64,000 nucleotides of DNA from Parerythrobacter jejuensis. GTDB taxonomy: Bacteria; Pseudomonadota; Alphaproteobacteria; Sphingomonadales; Sphingomonadaceae. Shown here one piece after another: positions 25,067-36,281 of the stretch. The translations under genes were made by a program, and so were the position numbers. A model generated the notes under the pieces. That model worked only from the letters and a program-made list of their open reading frames with translations. It made no database searches and was not told the origin of the DNA. The stretch covers positions 2,046,001-2,110,000 of the forward strand of contig NZ_BAAAZF010000001.1 in the NCBI RefSeq assembly GCF_039536765.1. Reading direction: 5' to 3'. The first letter of the stretch is position 1, and each line of letters starts with the position of its first letter.

Positions 25067-25765
25067 ATGTCGGATAGAGTTCCCGAAAGCTGGCGCGACG
25101 CGCTGGAGCCCGTTCTTGCCACGCCCGAAGCACGCCAGCTTGGCGGCTGGCTGCGGGCCGAAGAAGAAGCAGGTAAGGCGGTCTATCCGCCCCGCGGCAT
25201 GCGGTTGCGCGCGCTCGACCTCACCCCGCTCCAAGATGTGAAAGTCGTGATCCTGGGGCAGGATCCGTATCACGGGCCGGGGCAAGCGCATGGCCTGTCT
25301 TTCTCGGTGCCAGAGGGCGTGAAAGTGCCGCCTTCGCTGGCCAACATCTACAAGGAGCTGGAGAGCGATGTAGGCCTTGCGGCTCCTGCGCATGGCAATC
25401 TGGAGGCGTGGGCGCGGCAAGGCGTGTTGCTGCTCAATACCTCGCTGACAGTGGAGGCGCACAAGGCCGCAAGCCATTCCGGGCGCGGTTGGGAGGCGAT
25501 TACCGATGCCGCTGTCGCTGCCGTTGCCGGGCGCGATGTGCCAAGCGTCTTCATCCTGTGGGGCAGCCATGCGCAGAAGAAGGCAAGCAAGATCGCGGCC
25601 TTGCAATCCGGGGCCCATCTGGTCCTGCGATCGCCGCATCCCAGCCCGCTGTCGGCCTATCGCGGTTTCTTCGGATCGAAGCCATTCAGTCAGGCGAATG
25701 CGTTTTTGGAGGCGAAGGGACGCGGCGCTGTGGATTGGGCCCTTGATCCGGCTGGGTCGGGCTAG
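25067..25765 (+). CDS. ung: Uracil-DNA glycosylase
   Basis: Family 1 uracil-DNA glycosylase of 232 residues; it removes uracil from DNA as the first step of base excision repair. The water-activating motif is VVILGQDPYHGPGQAHGLSF (Asp in GQDPYHG), and the DNA-intercalation/His motif is SPHPSPLSAYRGFFGS. VLLLNTSLTVEAHKAASHSG and FILWGSHAQKK are further family blocks. I used the ATG starting SDRVPESWRDAL, which matches the family N-terminus, rather than an upstream one 60 nt earlier. It is divergent from rnd across 80 bp. Confidence 0.96.
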   Translation: MSDRVPESWRDALEPVLATPEARQLGGWLRAEEEAGKAVYPPRGMRLRALDLTPLQDVKVVILGQDPYHGPGQAHGLSFSVPEGVKVPPSLANIYKELESDVGLAAPAHGNLEAWARQGVLLLNTSLTVEAHKAASHSGRGWEAITDAAVAAVAGRDVPSVFILWGSHAQKKASKIAALQSGAHLVLRSPHPSPLSAYRGFFGSKPFSQANAFLEAKGRGAVDWALDPAGSG

Positions 25766-25956
25766 AGTTGGAACGCCAACTGCGCTTGCGAAACTCGTGA
25801 CTTTCCACTCCAGCCGGCGTGAATGCGAGGCTTTGCGCTTCTGCGTGGCATACGAAGTGTGACTTTTCGCCAATGTGTAGAGAGAGGGCGGAACGGGCGG
25901 CACGAACACGGGGCAAGCTTGCCTCTGCCGCCGCAGTGTAGGAAAGCTGTTTCCCG

Positions 25957-26292
25957 ATGACCGAGGAAGAAGCCCGCACTGCGTTGCGCACGCGCCAGGC
26001 CGAACTGGAACAGGAAGACCGGATCAGCGCCGAGGGGCGCGAACCGGTGACCTTGCAGCAGGACAGTGTCGGCCGGCTCAGCCGGATGGACGCCATGCAG
26101 CAACAGGCGATGGCGCAAGCACAGGAACGCCGCCGTACTGCGGAACGAGCGCGGATTACAGCGGCCCTCGCCCGGCTGGAAGAAGGCGAATGGGGCTATT
26201 GCGCGCATTGCGGCGAGGAGATCGCCGAACAACGGCTGCGGCACGATCCCAGCGTGCCACGCTGCGTTAGCTGCGCGAACGATCCTGCCTAG
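25957..26292 (+). CDS. TraR/DksA-family zinc finger protein
   Basis: A 111-residue protein of the DksA/TraR group, which binds RNA polymerase through its secondary channel and changes promoter response, often with ppGpp. The N-terminal two thirds are a charged coiled coil (ALRTRQAELEQEDRISAEG, MAQAQERRRTAERARITAA), and the C-terminus has a four-Cys zinc finger (CAHCGEEIAEQRL, then CVSC). It is shorter than E. coli DksA and lacks the usual DxxDxA tip in a clear form, so the effect on polymerase may differ. The 3' end overlaps the convergent YeeE gene by 26 nt. Confidence 0.85.
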   Translation: MTEEEARTALRTRQAELEQEDRISAEGREPVTLQQDSVGRLSRMDAMQQQAMAQAQERRRTAERARITAALARLEEGEWGYCAHCGEEIAEQRLRHDPSVPRCVSCANDPA

Positions 26293-27262
26293 ATTGGGCC
26301 TGCCTGATCCGGGCCGGAACAAAGCTCGCCATCAGCACCACGCTCATCACGGCATAGGCCACGAAAGCGCTGACCGAGCCTGATGGAATTCCGAACAACA
26401 GCAGCACACCATTGCTGCCCGGGATAGAGGCTGCCGCCGATCCCATGATCACGCCGCCCAACCCATGCCTGGCCAGACCGGCGGCACTGGGCCAGCGCAG
26501 CCGGAACCGGCCGGAGCGGTGGGCTGCAAACAATGCACCAGCCAAAAGGGCGCAACAGCCCACCACAGCGCGCAGGCCCTCTTTTTCGGAGGCATGGCCT
26601 GCCCAGTACCGGCTTTCTGCCGCCAGCACGCTGAGATAGGTCCAGCTCTGGGCCAGTGCGAACAGGGCCCCGCCCACCAGGCCGATCACCAGCATCGCGG
26701 CGGTCGGGCGTAGCAAGGTTTCCCGCCTGGTCAGGGCAGCGTGAAGATTACCAAGTGTTGCCATCTTGAGCGCCGGCCAGATCAACACGAGGAAAAGCAC
26801 GATTGCCGCGATGCCCGGCCAGCCCGGTGTACCAAGCTGCGAAGTCGCCGCCGAAGGTTCGGAAGCCGGATCAATCAGGGTCGCACCGCCAACCGCCCCC
26901 ACCAATGTGGCACCATAACTGAGATTGCCCACGCTCAGCCGTGACAGCGTGCCAAAGGCGCACCCGCCATTGATCCGGGCACCCAAGGCAAACAGGGCGG
27001 CAGCAGCAACCAGTTGCCCGGTCACGCCCCAGGTCGGATAGAGCATGACGGTGCCCGGAATCAGCCAGGCCAGCGGAATGATCACCAGCCCGGCGGCCCC
27101 CAGGGCAATCGCAAAGGCCCGCAACCGCAGGCTGCGCCGCTTTACCACCAGCAACATCGATGCCTCGACCAGGCAGATACTGCCCCGCCGGATAGCAAAG
27201 CCCATGATGAAGGCCATTGCCATCACCAGCAATGCCAGGGCCAACTCCTCGATTGATTGCAT
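26267..27262 (-). CDS. YeeE/YedE-type sulfur compound transporter
   Basis: Inner-membrane protein of 331 residues with about nine hydrophobic segments, of the YeeE/YedE family, which takes up thiosulfate or related sulfur species. Known features are FIMGFAIRRGSICLVEASML with a pore-type Cys, RINGGCAFGTLSRLSVGNLS with a second Cys, and a matching C-terminal half (RHGLGGVIMGSAAASIPGSN). In that half the usual Cys position seems to be Ser or Gly, which may alter the relay. The start is the ATG 9 nt after GGAAGGGGGG; three earlier in-frame codons are possible. It is divergent from the enoyl-CoA hydratase gene. The exact substrate is uncertain. Confidence 0.85.
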   Translation of the reverse strand: MQSIEELALALLVMAMAFIMGFAIRRGSICLVEASMLLVVKRRSLRLRAFAIALGAAGLVIIPLAWLIPGTVMLYPTWGVTGQLVAAAALFALGARINGGCAFGTLSRLSVGNLSYGATLVGAVGGATLIDPASEPSAATSQLGTPGWPGIAAIVLFLVLIWPALKMATLGNLHAALTRRETLLRPTAAMLVIGLVGGALFALAQSWTYLSVLAAESRYWAGHASEKEGLRAVVGCCALLAGALFAAHRSGRFRLRWPSAAGLARHGLGGVIMGSAAASIPGSNGVLLLFGIPSGSVSAFVAYAVMSVVLMASFVPARIRQAQSRQDRSRS

Positions 27263-27385
27263 GGCCGGCATCCCCCCTTCCACAGACATACACAAGCTCT
27301 TGCCCGCCTTGCTGCAACTGGCATGATGGACCTGCAACGCGCCAAAGTTAAGGGCGGCACACTGGTTAGCAGAGGGAATTTTCGA

Positions 27386-28168
27386 ATGAGCGCTGAAACG
27401 GTCTTGCTGGACATCGAAGACGGGATTGCCACCGTCACACTCAATCGCCCCGAGGCCATGAACGCCCTCAGCAAAGCACTACGGCACCGGCTCTATCACG
27501 TGATGAAACAGGTTGATGGGGATGAAACTGTGCGGGCTGTGATCCTGACCGGCGCGGGCGAGCGGGCCTTTACTGCCGGCCTCGATCTGAAGGAATTGGG
27601 ATCGGAGCCGGGCGCATTGGGCGCCGCCAATGCCGAAGGTGCCGACGAGAACCCGGTCAAGGCGATCGAACTATGCCGCAAGCCGGTGATCGGTGCGATC
27701 AATGGAGTGGCCATTACCGGAGGTTTCGAAGTAGCGATTGCGTGCGATGTACTGGTCGCCAGCACGCAGGCCCGTTTCGCCGATACCCATGCCCGGGTCG
27801 GGATCGTGCCCGGCTGGGGCCTGTCCCAGAAACTCAGCCGGATGATAGGGATCAGCCGGGCGAAAGAGCTGAGCTTTACCGGCAATTTCCTCGACGCTGA
27901 AACCGCGCGCGGATGGGGGCTCGTGAACCATGTCGTCGCGCCTGCAGAATTGATGCCGCTGGCTCGTAGCCTTGCAGCCGATATGGCGGGCATCGATCCT
28001 GCTTTCCTGGCGCGATACAAGCGGTTGATCGACGATGGCTACGCGACCAGCTTTGCCGACGGAATGGCGTTGGAAAACGCGCTCTCGAGTGCTGCCAATG
28101 CGCAAGTCTCACCCGAAGAAGTCGAAGCGCGCCGGGCCCAGGTGCAGGCGCGCGGACGCGGCCAGTAG
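27386..28168 (+). CDS. Enoyl-CoA hydratase/isomerase family protein
   Basis: Crotonase-fold protein of 260 residues acting on acyl-CoA thioesters. It has VTLNRPEAMNALSKAL, the oxyanion-hole region AFTAGLDLKEL, and INGVAITGGFEVAIACDVLV, in which the Glu fits the first catalytic position. The second region reads ARVGIVPGWGLSQKLSRMIG; the second catalytic Glu of classic hydratases (in the PEI-type motif) is missing. It may therefore be an isomerase, hydrolase or another crotonase reaction rather than 2-enoyl-CoA hydration. The start beginning SAETVLLDIEDG is family-like. It stands alone between a divergent transporter gene and a convergent lipoprotein gene. Confidence 0.85.
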   Translation: MSAETVLLDIEDGIATVTLNRPEAMNALSKALRHRLYHVMKQVDGDETVRAVILTGAGERAFTAGLDLKELGSEPGALGAANAEGADENPVKAIELCRKPVIGAINGVAITGGFEVAIACDVLVASTQARFADTHARVGIVPGWGLSQKLSRMIGISRAKELSFTGNFLDAETARGWGLVNHVVAPAELMPLARSLAADMAGIDPAFLARYKRLIDDGYATSFADGMALENALSSAANAQVSPEEVEARRAQVQARGRGQ

Positions 28169-28176
28169 GGCGTTCG

Positions 28177-28896
28177 TCAGGGCTGGGCTTCGCGTGGGGG
28201 CATTTTTCGCATTTCCAGCGGCCAGCGCGCGCCTTCCAGCTTCAGCATGCCGTCTTCAAGCCTGCCCGTGGCGCCGGTGAAATCAGCAACGCCCAAATCA
28301 TTGCGGCGGAATTCAAACCGGGCCGTCATGCCCGGCGACCATCCTAACGCGGCCAGATCGTAGCGTTCCGACACGATATCATACATGCTCAAGCGGAGGC
28401 GGACCGCAACCGGGTCGGGGCACGCTCCCGGATCGGGCGACCAGCCTTCGTTCATGACCTGGTCGCCAACCCTTTTCCCGTCGCTGCATTCAAGCGTAGC
28501 ACTGGCATATTGAAAGGGCTCGCCGTCCGATGCCCGGACAATTCTCACCAAAGGGCCATCCGGTGTCTGCTCCAGCCCCGACCAGGCAAACTCGGGCGCC
28601 ACCGGTGTGGGTGTTGAAGTGAGCAGGAGGGTGCCGTCGCGCTCCTCCCACGTGCCGCTGGCCCGCATATCCAGCCCACCGACCGACAGGCCCCAGCGGA
28701 AGGTTCCGTCGGCCTCGACCAGCATGCCCATCGCGGTCTCGAAGCTGTTGCCGTTGTACGCACCGACAAATTCGGAGGGGGATTCTTGCGTGGTGGCGAC
28801 AGGGCTTTCGCCAGCCCGCGGTGTCTCGGGCAAGTGCGCGCAGGCGGCCAGCAGCAGGGAAACACCCGCAATCGCAAAGGCGCGGCGCGCCTTCAA
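28177..28896 (-). CDS. Hypothetical lipoprotein downstream of the porin gene
   Basis: A 239-residue predicted lipoprotein with lipobox L-A-A-C at about residues 16-19 (MKARRAFAIAGVSLLLAAC). The mature part starts with a flexible Pro/Ser/Thr region, then a beta-rich domain with GAYNGNSFETAMGMLVEADG, FRWGLSVGGLDMRASGTWEE and LLLTSTPTPVAPEF. Two cysteines (TLECSDGKR and PGACPDPVAV) could form a disulfide. The ladder of strands recalls lipocalin-like or copper-resistance-type small barrels, but I do not recognise a family. It overlaps the porin gene by 4 nt on the same strand, so the two are probably coupled envelope proteins. Confidence 0.75.
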   Translation of the reverse strand: MKARRAFAIAGVSLLLAACAHLPETPRAGESPVATTQESPSEFVGAYNGNSFETAMGMLVEADGTFRWGLSVGGLDMRASGTWEERDGTLLLTSTPTPVAPEFAWSGLEQTPDGPLVRIVRASDGEPFQYASATLECSDGKRVGDQVMNEGWSPDPGACPDPVAVRLRLSMYDIVSERYDLAALGWSPGMTARFEFRRNDLGVADFTGATGRLEDGMLKLEGARWPLEMRKMPPREAQP

Positions 28897-30083
28897 AACC
28901 GGGTCACTGCGCGCAAGCTCAAGACCCAGCCCGGCTTGCGACTTTTGATCGAACTATCGATATATTGCACGTCTGCGGTGATCCGTAGCGGCTTGGCGAC
29001 TTCGAATGTGTAGAACGCCTCGATGCCCTCTTCATCCTCGAATGCCAGCACGTGGTCGAGATCGCGCACCAGCCCGTCGCTAAGCGAATAGCGGAACCAT
29101 GCGACACCGAAACGGTCTTGCGGGCGGAATTTGGGATTGCCCGAAACGCCGAAGAAGCCACTGACATCCAGCGGGGTGGGATCACCATCGGAAAAGAAGA
29201 CCTGCCCGAATACGCCCCAGCCCTTGCCCGGCGCATCTTCGTATGTGTCGAGAAACTGGTAGCCGGCAAGGACGATGCTGGCAGTGCCTTTCTTGCGACC
29301 GAAATTGGCCCCTGCTGGAGGAACGAGTACCGAGGGCAGGACCTCGACCGGCGGGCCCGTTCGGGTGGTGCCAGCCAGCTTGACGGCGTAATAGCCCGGC
29401 TCTCCACCCAGCTTGACCGGGAAGGTGACCGAAGCGAGCGCGCCGACCCCGGTCGAGAACGGATCTTCCAGACCGCTGTCCTGGGTCCGCAGTTCGGGAT
29501 CGAAGACCCACAGGCGATAGAGCGCTTTCTTGGTGGGCACGGTCAGCAGGGCGCCGACCAGTTCCTGCGGCACGATGGTGCTGGGCGGCAGGGCAAAGGC
29601 GAGGTTCTGGAAGCCCTCGATCCCGCCGCCACCGACCACTGGCAGACCCTGGGCGATATCGAGAACGTTGACCTTGCCGACTTGCAAAGTGGTGCCCGAT
29701 TTCCAGCGCTTGGTGACGCTCACCGAAAGATCGAATTCCTCGCCGTCATCGGCCGGATAGAACAGCCCGGTCTGGCTCGGCAGCAGGCCGATATCGCCAT
29801 TGACGCCGGTGCCGTAGCGAAACTCGGGATGGATATCGATGGTGATGGAATCGTCGAGCCCGATCGCACTGCCGGGTACTTCGGCATAGATGTCCACCCG
29901 GCCACCATAGACCGGATCGCTATCCCCGCCTTCGATGATCGAGGAGGCGACGAATTGGGACCAGACGAATTCGACCTCGGGTTTGGAGGGCGCTTCTTCC
30001 TCGCTTTCCTGCGCGAAGAGGGTCGACGATCCCAACAATGCCGAAACGAAGACGCACGCAAGAACAGTAACGCGCAGCTGCAA
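28893..30083 (-). CDS. OprB-like carbohydrate-selective porin
   Basis: Outer-membrane barrel of about 396 residues, similar to carbohydrate-selective porins. The signal peptide is LRVTVLACVFVSALLGSSTL with cleavage near LFA-QE. Strand-like segments run the whole length (ITIDIHPEFRYGTGVNGDIG, GTTLQVGKVNVLDIAQGLP, GVFGQVFFSDGDPTPLDVSG), and the chain ends LRAVTRF with the C-terminal Phe needed for barrel insertion. GLDDSITIDI and RPQDRFGVAWFRYSLSDGL match OprB proteins. The start is most likely the TTG that follows AGGAGGGG by 7 nt; a TTG 18 nt earlier would put the ribosome site inside the gene. Substrate range is not visible. Confidence 0.85.
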   Translation of the reverse strand: MQLRVTVLACVFVSALLGSSTLFAQESEEEAPSKPEVEFVWSQFVASSIIEGGDSDPVYGGRVDIYAEVPGSAIGLDDSITIDIHPEFRYGTGVNGDIGLLPSQTGLFYPADDGEEFDLSVSVTKRWKSGTTLQVGKVNVLDIAQGLPVVGGGGIEGFQNLAFALPPSTIVPQELVGALLTVPTKKALYRLWVFDPELRTQDSGLEDPFSTGVGALASVTFPVKLGGEPGYYAVKLAGTTRTGPPVEVLPSVLVPPAGANFGRKKGTASIVLAGYQFLDTYEDAPGKGWGVFGQVFFSDGDPTPLDVSGFFGVSGNPKFRPQDRFGVAWFRYSLSDGLVRDLDHVLAFEDEEGIEAFYTFEVAKPLRITADVQYIDSSIKSRKPGWVLSLRAVTRF

Positions 30084-30179
30084 CGCTAGTCCCCTCCTCA
30101 ATTGTGCAACTATTCGTTACACTTACTGGTTGTGCGATCGAAGTCTTGGTCTAGCGGATTCCACTTATGTGACAAGCCT

Positions 30180-31616
30180 TTACCGTGGCAAATCACTAAC
30201 ACCCATTAACGCTGTGTCGACAGAGCGGGCGCACTGGCGCCCTTCGCGGATCGCCCAGACGACGAGGCTCTGCCCGCGTCGCATGTCGCCGCAGGCGTAA
30301 ACACCCGGCTCGCTGGTGGCGTAATCGTCTTTATTGGCCTCGACATTGCCGCGCTGGGTCAGTTCGACCCCGGCCTTGTCGAGCAAGCCGCGCTTTTTCG
30401 GACCGGTGAAGCCCATGGCAAGCAGGATCAGGTCCGCCGGCAGGGTAAACTCGCTGCCTTCGATTTCCTGGATCTGGCCGTCCTTCCACTCGATCTTGAC
30501 GCATTCGAGACCGGTCATGATTTCGCCATCGCCGATCACCCGCTTGGTCAGGACCGACCAGTCACGCTCCACACCCTCTTCATGGCTGGAGGAAGTGCGC
30601 AGTTTGAGCGGCCAGTCGGGCCAGGTCAGCGCCTTGTCTTCATGCTCGGGTGGCTTGGGCATGATTTCCAGCTGGGTCACGCTCTTCGCGCCTTGCCGGT
30701 TGGATGTGCCCACGCAATCGCTGCCGGTATCGCCGCCGCCGATCACGATCACATGCTTGTCCGTCGCGGTGAGCGTGCCGCGCGGTGCGGCGCGCACTTC
30801 GTCGTCGCCGGCATTGCGCTTGTTCTGCTGGGTCAGGAATTCCATCGCCAGGCGCACGCCATCCATCTCGGCCCCGGGAATATCCAAGGCACGCGCTTCT
30901 TCTGCCCCGCCTGACAGGACAACGGCATCGAAGTTTTCCTGCAATGCCTTGAAACTGACTTCCACGCCCACTTCAGCACTGGTTTTGAAGGTCACGCCTT
31001 CGGCTTCCATCTGCACCGCGCGACGGTTGATCAGGTGTTTTTCCATCTTGAAGTCGGGGATGCCGTACCGCAGCAATCCGCCGATCCGGTCGTTCTTCTC
31101 GAACACAGTCACGGCATGGCCGGCGCGGGCCAGTTGCTGCGCGCAGGCCAGTCCTGCCGGGCCAGACCCGATTACTGCGACCGACTTGCCGGTTTCCTTA
31201 GCGGCAGGCTCCGGCTTGACCCAGCCTTCCTTCCAACCGCGATCAATGATTGCTGCCTCGATGCTTTTGATCGTCACCGGCTGGTCGGTGATGTTGAGCG
31301 TGCAGGCCGCCTCGCACGGGGCGGGGCAGATACGGCCGGTGAATTCGGGGAAATTGTTGGTCGAATGCAGCACATGCAGCGCGTTCTTCCAGTCGCCTTC
31401 ATAGACCAGGTGGTTCCAGTCCGGGATGATGTTGTTCACCGGGCAACCATTGTGACAATACGGGATGCCGCAATTCATGCAGCGGCTGGCCTGCGCGGCG
31501 AGCTCGCTTTCGGGCGGCTCGACAATAAATTCGCGGTAATTGGTCAGCCGTTCTGCAGGATCGAGATAATCCCGTTCACGACGGTCCAGTTCGAGGAAGC
31601 CTGTTTCCTTGCCCAT
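30180..31616 (-). CDS. gltD: Glutamate synthase [NADPH] small chain
   Basis: Beta subunit of glutamate synthase (478 residues), which passes electrons from NADPH through FAD and iron-sulfur centres to GltB for making glutamate from glutamine and 2-oxoglutarate. The N-terminal cluster region has [14 protein letters not shown] and CPAPCEAAC. The FAD fold is [20 protein letters not shown] at about 150, and the NADPH fold [20 protein letters not shown] near 290. The C-terminal [20 protein letters not shown] closes the FAD site. It starts 12 bp after the gltB stop, so the two form an operon. Confidence 0.97.
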   Translation of the reverse strand: MGKETGFLELDRRERDYLDPAERLTNYREFIVEPPESELAAQASRCMNCGIPYCHNGCPVNNIIPDWNHLVYEGDWKNALHVLHSTNNFPEFTGRICPAPCEAACTLNITDQPVTIKSIEAAIIDRGWKEGWVKPEPAAKETGKSVAVIGSGPAGLACAQQLARAGHAVTVFEKNDRIGGLLRYGIPDFKMEKHLINRRAVQMEAEGVTFKTSAEVGVEVSFKALQENFDAVVLSGGAEEARALDIPGAEMDGVRLAMEFLTQQNKRNAGDDEVRAAPRGTLTATDKHVIVIGGGDTGSDCVGTSNRQGAKSVTQLEIMPKPPEHEDKALTWPDWPLKLRTSSSHEEGVERDWSVLTKRVIGDGEIMTGLECVKIEWKDGQIQEIEGSEFTLPADLILLAMGFTGPKKRGLLDKAGVELTQRGNVEANKDDYATSEPGVYACGDMRRGQSLVVWAIREGRQCARSVDTALMGVSDLPR

Positions 31617-31628
31617 TTCTTCTGACCC

Positions 31629-34600
31629 TTATTCCGCGGCGACCGTTTCGGCTTCGAGCCGCTCGTCCTCGAGCTGCTTCAATGCGCGGCGGTAATCGGT
31701 TGGCATGACTTTGACGAATTTGGCGAGGCTGGCATCCCAGTCCTCCAGCAGCTCGGCTGCCTTGGCAGAGCCGGTATGCAACTTGTGCCGTTCGACCAGA
31801 ATTCTCAGCCGCTCGGCATCGTGGCGCAGCATGTCGCCCATGCCGAAATCATGTATGCTGGCAGAGCGCTGGCGCGGTCGGCCTGTGCCTTCATCGGCAT
31901 CGGGTTCGCCCGTGATCCGTTCCAGTTCAACCTGGGCCGGATTGACGAGGTCCGCAAAGCTGCCGTTCTCGTCCAGTACATAAGCGATCCCGCCGCTCAT
32001 CCCGGCAGCGAAATTGCGCCCGGTTTTGCCCAGCACCACCACTACGCCGCCAGTCATATATTCGCAGCAGTGATCCCCTGCGCCCTCGACCACTGCGAGG
32101 GCCCCTGAATTGCGCACCGCAAACCGTTCGCCGGCAACGCCCTGGAAATAGGCTTCGCCTGCGATTGCGCCGTAAAGCACGGTGTTGCCGACGATAATGT
32201 TCTCCGCCGGTGCGCGATCGACGCCATGGGGTTGCTTGACGATGATCCGGCCCCCGCTCAGGCCCTTGCCGACATAGTCATTGGCATCGCCTGTCAGATC
32301 GAGCGTAACGCCGTGGGCGAGCCAGGCGGCAAAGCTCTGGCCGGCGACCCCGGTCAGGTTGATGCGGATCGTATCGGGCTTGAGCCCGGCATGGCCGTAA
32401 GCTTTGGCGATTTCGCCCGACAGCATGGTGCCGACGGTGCGGTTTACATTGCGGATCTCACGATCGAGCACGACTGGTTCGCCATCGCGGATAGCAGGCT
32501 GGCATGCCTTGATCAGTTCGACATCCATGGCCGCGTCGAGCCCGTGATCCTGCACTTCTGTATGGTGGAGCGAAGCACCCTCGGGCAAATCGACTTCGTG
32601 AAGCAGGCGCGACAGGTCGACCCCGTTGGCTTTCCAGTGGCGATGGACCCGGCGCATATCGAGCTTGTCGACCCGGCCGACCATTTCTTCGACTGTGCGG
32701 AAGCCCATTTCCGCCATGATCTGGCGCAGTTCCTCGGCCACGAAGAAGAAGTAATTGATCACATGCTCGGGTGTGCCGGTGAAGCGTTTGCGCAATTCCG
32801 GATCCTGTGTCGCCACGCCAACCGGGCAAGTGTTGAGATGGCACTTGCGCATCATGATACAGCCTGCGGCGATCAACGGGGCCGTGGCAAAGCCGAATTC
32901 ATCCGCGCCCAGCAAAGCACCAATGGCAACGTCGCGACCGGTGCGCAGGCCGCCATCGACCTGCACGGCAATGCGGCTGCGCAAATCGTTGAGCAGTAAT
33001 GTCTGTTGTGTTTCGGCAAGGCCGATTTCCCATGGGGAACCGGCATGCGTCAGGCTGGTCAGCGGCGACGCGCCGGTCCCGCCCTCATAACCCGAAATTG
33101 TGACATGGTCAGCGCGTGCTTTGGAGACGCCGGCAGCGACCGTTCCCACGCCCACTTCGGACACCAGCTTGACCGAGATACGGCTGTCCGGTTGCACATT
33201 CTTGAGGTCGTGGATCAGCTGCGCGAGATCTTCGATCGAATAGATATCATGGTGCGGTGGTGGAGAAATCAGGCCGACACCCGGGGTCGAATGGCGCACG
33301 GCGCCGATGCGCTTGTCGACCTTGTGGCCGGGCAACTGGCCACCCTCGCCGGGCTTTGCGCCCTGCGCCATCTTGATCTGGATATCGTCTGAATTGACGA
33401 GGTATTCCGTGGTCACTCCGAAGCGACCAGAGGCGACCTGCTTGATCCGGCTACGCATGGAATCGCCATTGTCCAGCGGCGTGAAACGGGCGGGTTCTTC
33501 CCCGCCTTCGCCGGTGTTGGAGCGGCCACCGATGCGGTTCATGGCGATCGCCAGAGTTGAATGCGCTTCGTGGCTGATCGAGCCAAAGCTCATCGCACCG
33601 GTGCTGAAACGCTTGACGATTTCTGCCGCCGGCTCGACCTCGTCGAGCGCGATCGGCTGTTCGGCTTTTTCCAGTTCCATCAGCCCGCGAATGGTCAGCA
33701 GACGTTCGGACTGTTCGTTCACGCTTTTCGCAAATTCATCGTAATTCTTGGCATCATTGCCGCGCACGGCATGCTGCAGGGCGGCGACATTGGTCGGCGT
33801 CCAGGCGTGATCCTCACCGCGCAGGCGGTATTGGTAAATGCCGCCGATATCCAGCATCTCGCGGTGGATCGGATCATTGCCATAGGCAATTTCGTGGCGG
33901 CGCACGGCTTCTTCGGCCACTTCGGCCAGGCCGATTCCCTCAATGGTGGTGGCCGTGCCCTTGAAATAGTTTGTGATGAAATCAGTCGACAGGCCGACAG
34001 CATCGAAAATCTGCGCTCCGCAGTAAGACTGGTAAGTGCTGATCCCCATCTTGGACATGACCTTGCGGATGCCCTTGCCGACGGCTTTGATGTAGTTCGC
34101 CTGGACTTCTTCGGCGGCCAGATTGGTCAGCTTGCGCTGGCGCAAATCTTCCAGCGTTTCGAAGGCGACATAGGGGTTGATCGCTTCCGCGCCATAGCCT
34201 GCGAGCACGCAATAATGATGCACCTCGCGCGCTTCGCCGGTTTCGATCACCAGCCCGGTTTGCATCCGCAGTCCCTGACGCACCAGATGATGATGCACGG
34301 CTGCGGTGGCGAGCAAGGCGGGGATCGGTATACGATCTTCATTCTGGGCCCGGTCGGACAGGATCAGGATATTGTGATCGAGCAGCACCGCCTCGGTCGC
34401 GGCCCAACACATTTCCTTGAGCGCGATCTCCAGCCCTTCGGCCCCGGTCGAGGCATCCCAGGTGATGTCGACCGTTTCTGTGCGAAACGCGCCGTCGAGT
34501 GACGTCTCGACCGATCGGATCTTGGCCAGGTCTTCATTGGTCAGGATCGGCTGGCTGACTTCGAGCCGCTTGTGCGTACCCGGATCACGGCCCAGCAAGT

Positions 34601-36281
34601 TGGGGCGCGGGCCGATCATCGACAGCAGGCTCATCACCAGTTCTTCGCGGATCGGATCGATCGGCGGGTTGGTGACCTGCGCGAAGTTCTGCTTGAAATA
34701 GTCGTAGAGCAAGCGGCTCTTCTGCGAGAGGACCGCAATCGGTGTGTCGGTGCCCATGGACCCGAGCGGATCGTCGCCCTTGGTCGCCATCGGTTCGAGG
34801 AAGCGGGTGATGTCTTCCTGCGTATAGCCGAACGCTTGCTGCGCCTGGAGCAGCGTGGGCGTCTCCATGTTCTCGTCTTGCGGGAGTTCCTCGAATTCCG
34901 GATCGACCACCTCGAGGTCTTCCAGCTTGTACTGCGCGGTGTCGAGCCAGTCGGCATAGGGCTCTTCAGCAGAGAGCTGCGCTTTCAGCTCGGCATCCTC
35001 GATGATGCAACCTTCTTCAAGATCGATCAGCAGCATCTTGCCCGGCTGGAGGCGCCATTTGCGGGTGATGTCTTCCTCGGCAAAAGGCAGCACGCCGCTT
35101 TCGGACGCGAGGCAGATCAGATCATCCTTGGTGACACAAAAACGGGCCGGGCGCAGGCCGTTGCGGTCCAGCGTCGCGCCGATCTGGCGGCCATCGGTAA
35201 AGGCCACAGCGGCCGGGCCATCCCATGGCTCCATCAGCGCGGCATGATACTCGTAAAATGCGCGGCGGCTCGGCTCCATCAGCGGGTTCTGCGCCCATGC
35301 TTCGGGCATCAGCATCATCATCGCATGGGCGAGGCTGTATCCGCCCGCCAGCAGCAGCTCGAGCGCGTTGTCGAGGCAGGCCGTATCGGACTGGCCGTGC
35401 GGGATCAGCGGCCACATCTTGTCGAGGTCCGGACCCAGCAGCTCGCTTTCCATCGTGCGGCGGCGGGCGTTCATCCAGTTCACATTGCCGCGAACGGTGT
35501 TGATTTCCCCGTTATGCGCCATGAAGCGATAGGGGTGGGCGAGCCGCCAGCTGGGGAAAGTGTTGGTCGAAAAGCGTTGGTGCACCAGCCCGAGCGCAGA
35601 CTGGCAATCCGGATCACGCAAATCATCATAAAACGAACCAACCTGGTTCGCCAAAAGCAAGCCTTTGTACACGATGGTTCGCGAGGAGAAGCTGGGCATA
35701 TAGCTTTCGGCCAGTGCCGGCATGACCAGTTTCTGGGCCTGTTTCTTAAGCGGGTTGAGCGTCTGCTTGCGAATCACCACCAGCTTGCGCTCGAACGCGT
35801 CCTGGTCCGCGCAATTCGCGCCGCGCCCGACAATGCATTGGCGGATCACCGGCATCGAATCGATCACGGCCTTGCCCAGCCCGTCCATGGTCAGTGGCAC
35901 ATCGCGCCAGCCGATCACGGTCTGGCCTTCCTTGGCGACGAATTTTTCCAGCTGCGCGGTGACAAAATCGCGCGCGTCTTCGTCTTGCGGCAGGAAGCAC
36001 ATGGCAACCGCATAATCACCCGGCTGAGGCAGGGTTACCGCGTTCGCATCGGCCCATTTGCGCAGCAACGGATCGGGAATTTGCAGAAGGATTCCAGCAC
36101 CATCGCCCAGCAGCGGATCGGCGCCAACGGCACCGCGATGGTCGATATTTTCAAGGATCTGCAGCGCTTGCTGCACGATGTCATGGCTCCGCTCACCCTT
36201 GATATGCGCCACAAAGCCGACGCCGCAGGCGTCATGTTCATTGCGCGGATCGTAGAGGCCCTGCGAAGCGGGGTAAGCCAT
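31629..36281 (-). CDS. gltB: Glutamate synthase [NADPH] large chain
   Basis: Alpha subunit, 1550 residues, with glutaminase and synthase activities. A short propeptide precedes the nucleophile Cys19 ([15 protein letters not shown]), which becomes the N-terminus after processing. Domains in order: class II amidotransferase (about 19-430), central linker domain (470-760), FMN-binding synthase barrel (830-1210) with [20 protein letters not shown] and the 3Fe-4S cysteines in [20 protein letters not shown], and the C-terminal beta-helix with [20 protein letters not shown] and [11 protein letters not shown]. The open frame can be read further upstream, but this ATG matches the family and has AGGA before it. 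It forms an operon with gltD. A long antisense ORF over its 5' half is a shadow. Confidence 0.97.
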   Translation of the reverse strand: MAYPASQGLYDPRNEHDACGVGFVAHIKGERSHDIVQQALQILENIDHRGAVGADPLLGDGAGILLQIPDPLLRKWADANAVTLPQPGDYAVAMCFLPQDEDARDFVTAQLEKFVAKEGQTVIGWRDVPLTMDGLGKAVIDSMPVIRQCIVGRGANCADQDAFERKLVVIRKQTLNPLKKQAQKLVMPALAESYMPSFSSRTIVYKGLLLANQVGSFYDDLRDPDCQSALGLVHQRFSTNTFPSWRLAHPYRFMAHNGEINTVRGNVNWMNARRRTMESELLGPDLDKMWPLIPHGQSDTACLDNALELLLAGGYSLAHAMMMLMPEAWAQNPLMEPSRRAFYEYHAALMEPWDGPAAVAFTDGRQIGATLDRNGLRPARFCVTKDDLICLASESGVLPFAEEDITRKWRLQPGKMLLIDLEEGCIIEDAELKAQLSAEEPYADWLDTAQYKLEDLEVVDPEFEELPQDENMETPTLLQAQQAFGYTQEDITRFLEPMATKGDDPLGSMGTDTPIAVLSQKSRLLYDYFKQNFAQVTNPPIDPIREELVMSLLSMIGPRPNLLGRDPGTHKRLEVSQPILTNEDLAKIRSVETSLDGAFRTETVDITWDASTGAEGLEIALKEMCWAATEAVLLDHNILILSDRAQNEDRIPIPALLATAAVHHHLVRQGLRMQTGLVIETGEAREVHHYCVLAGYGAEAINPYVAFETLEDLRQRKLTNLAAEEVQANYIKAVGKGIRKVMSKMGISTYQSYCGAQIFDAVGLSTDFITNYFKGTATTIEGIGLAEVAEEAVRRHEIAYGNDPIHREMLDIGGIYQYRLRGEDHAWTPTNVAALQHAVRGNDAKNYDEFAKSVNEQSERLLTIRGLMELEKAEQPIALDEVEPAAEIVKRFSTGAMSFGSISHEAHSTLAIAMNRIGGRSNTGEGGEEPARFTPLDNGDSMRSRIKQVASGRFGVTTEYLVNSDDIQIKMAQGAKPGEGGQLPGHKVDKRIGAVRHSTPGVGLISPPPHHDIYSIEDLAQLIHDLKNVQPDSRISVKLVSEVGVGTVAAGVSKARADHVTISGYEGGTGASPLTSLTHAGSPWEIGLAETQQTLLLNDLRSRIAVQVDGGLRTGRDVAIGALLGADEFGFATAPLIAAGCIMMRKCHLNTCPVGVATQDPELRKRFTGTPEHVINYFFFVAEELRQIMAEMGFRTVEEMVGRVDKLDMRRVHRHWKANGVDLSRLLHEVDLPEGASLHHTEVQDHGLDAAMDVELIKACQPAIRDGEPVVLDREIRNVNRTVGTMLSGEIAKAYGHAGLKPDTIRINLTGVAGQSFAAWLAHGVTLDLTGDANDYVGKGLSGGRIIVKQPHGVDRAPAENIIVGNTVLYGAIAGEAYFQGVAGERFAVRNSGALAVVEGAGDHCCEYMTGGVVVVLGKTGRNFAAGMSGGIAYVLDENGSFADLVNPAQVELERITGEPDADEGTGRPRQRSASIHDFGMGDMLRHDAERLRILVERHKLHTGSAKAAELLEDWDASLAKFVKVMPTDYRRALKQLEDERLEAETVAAE

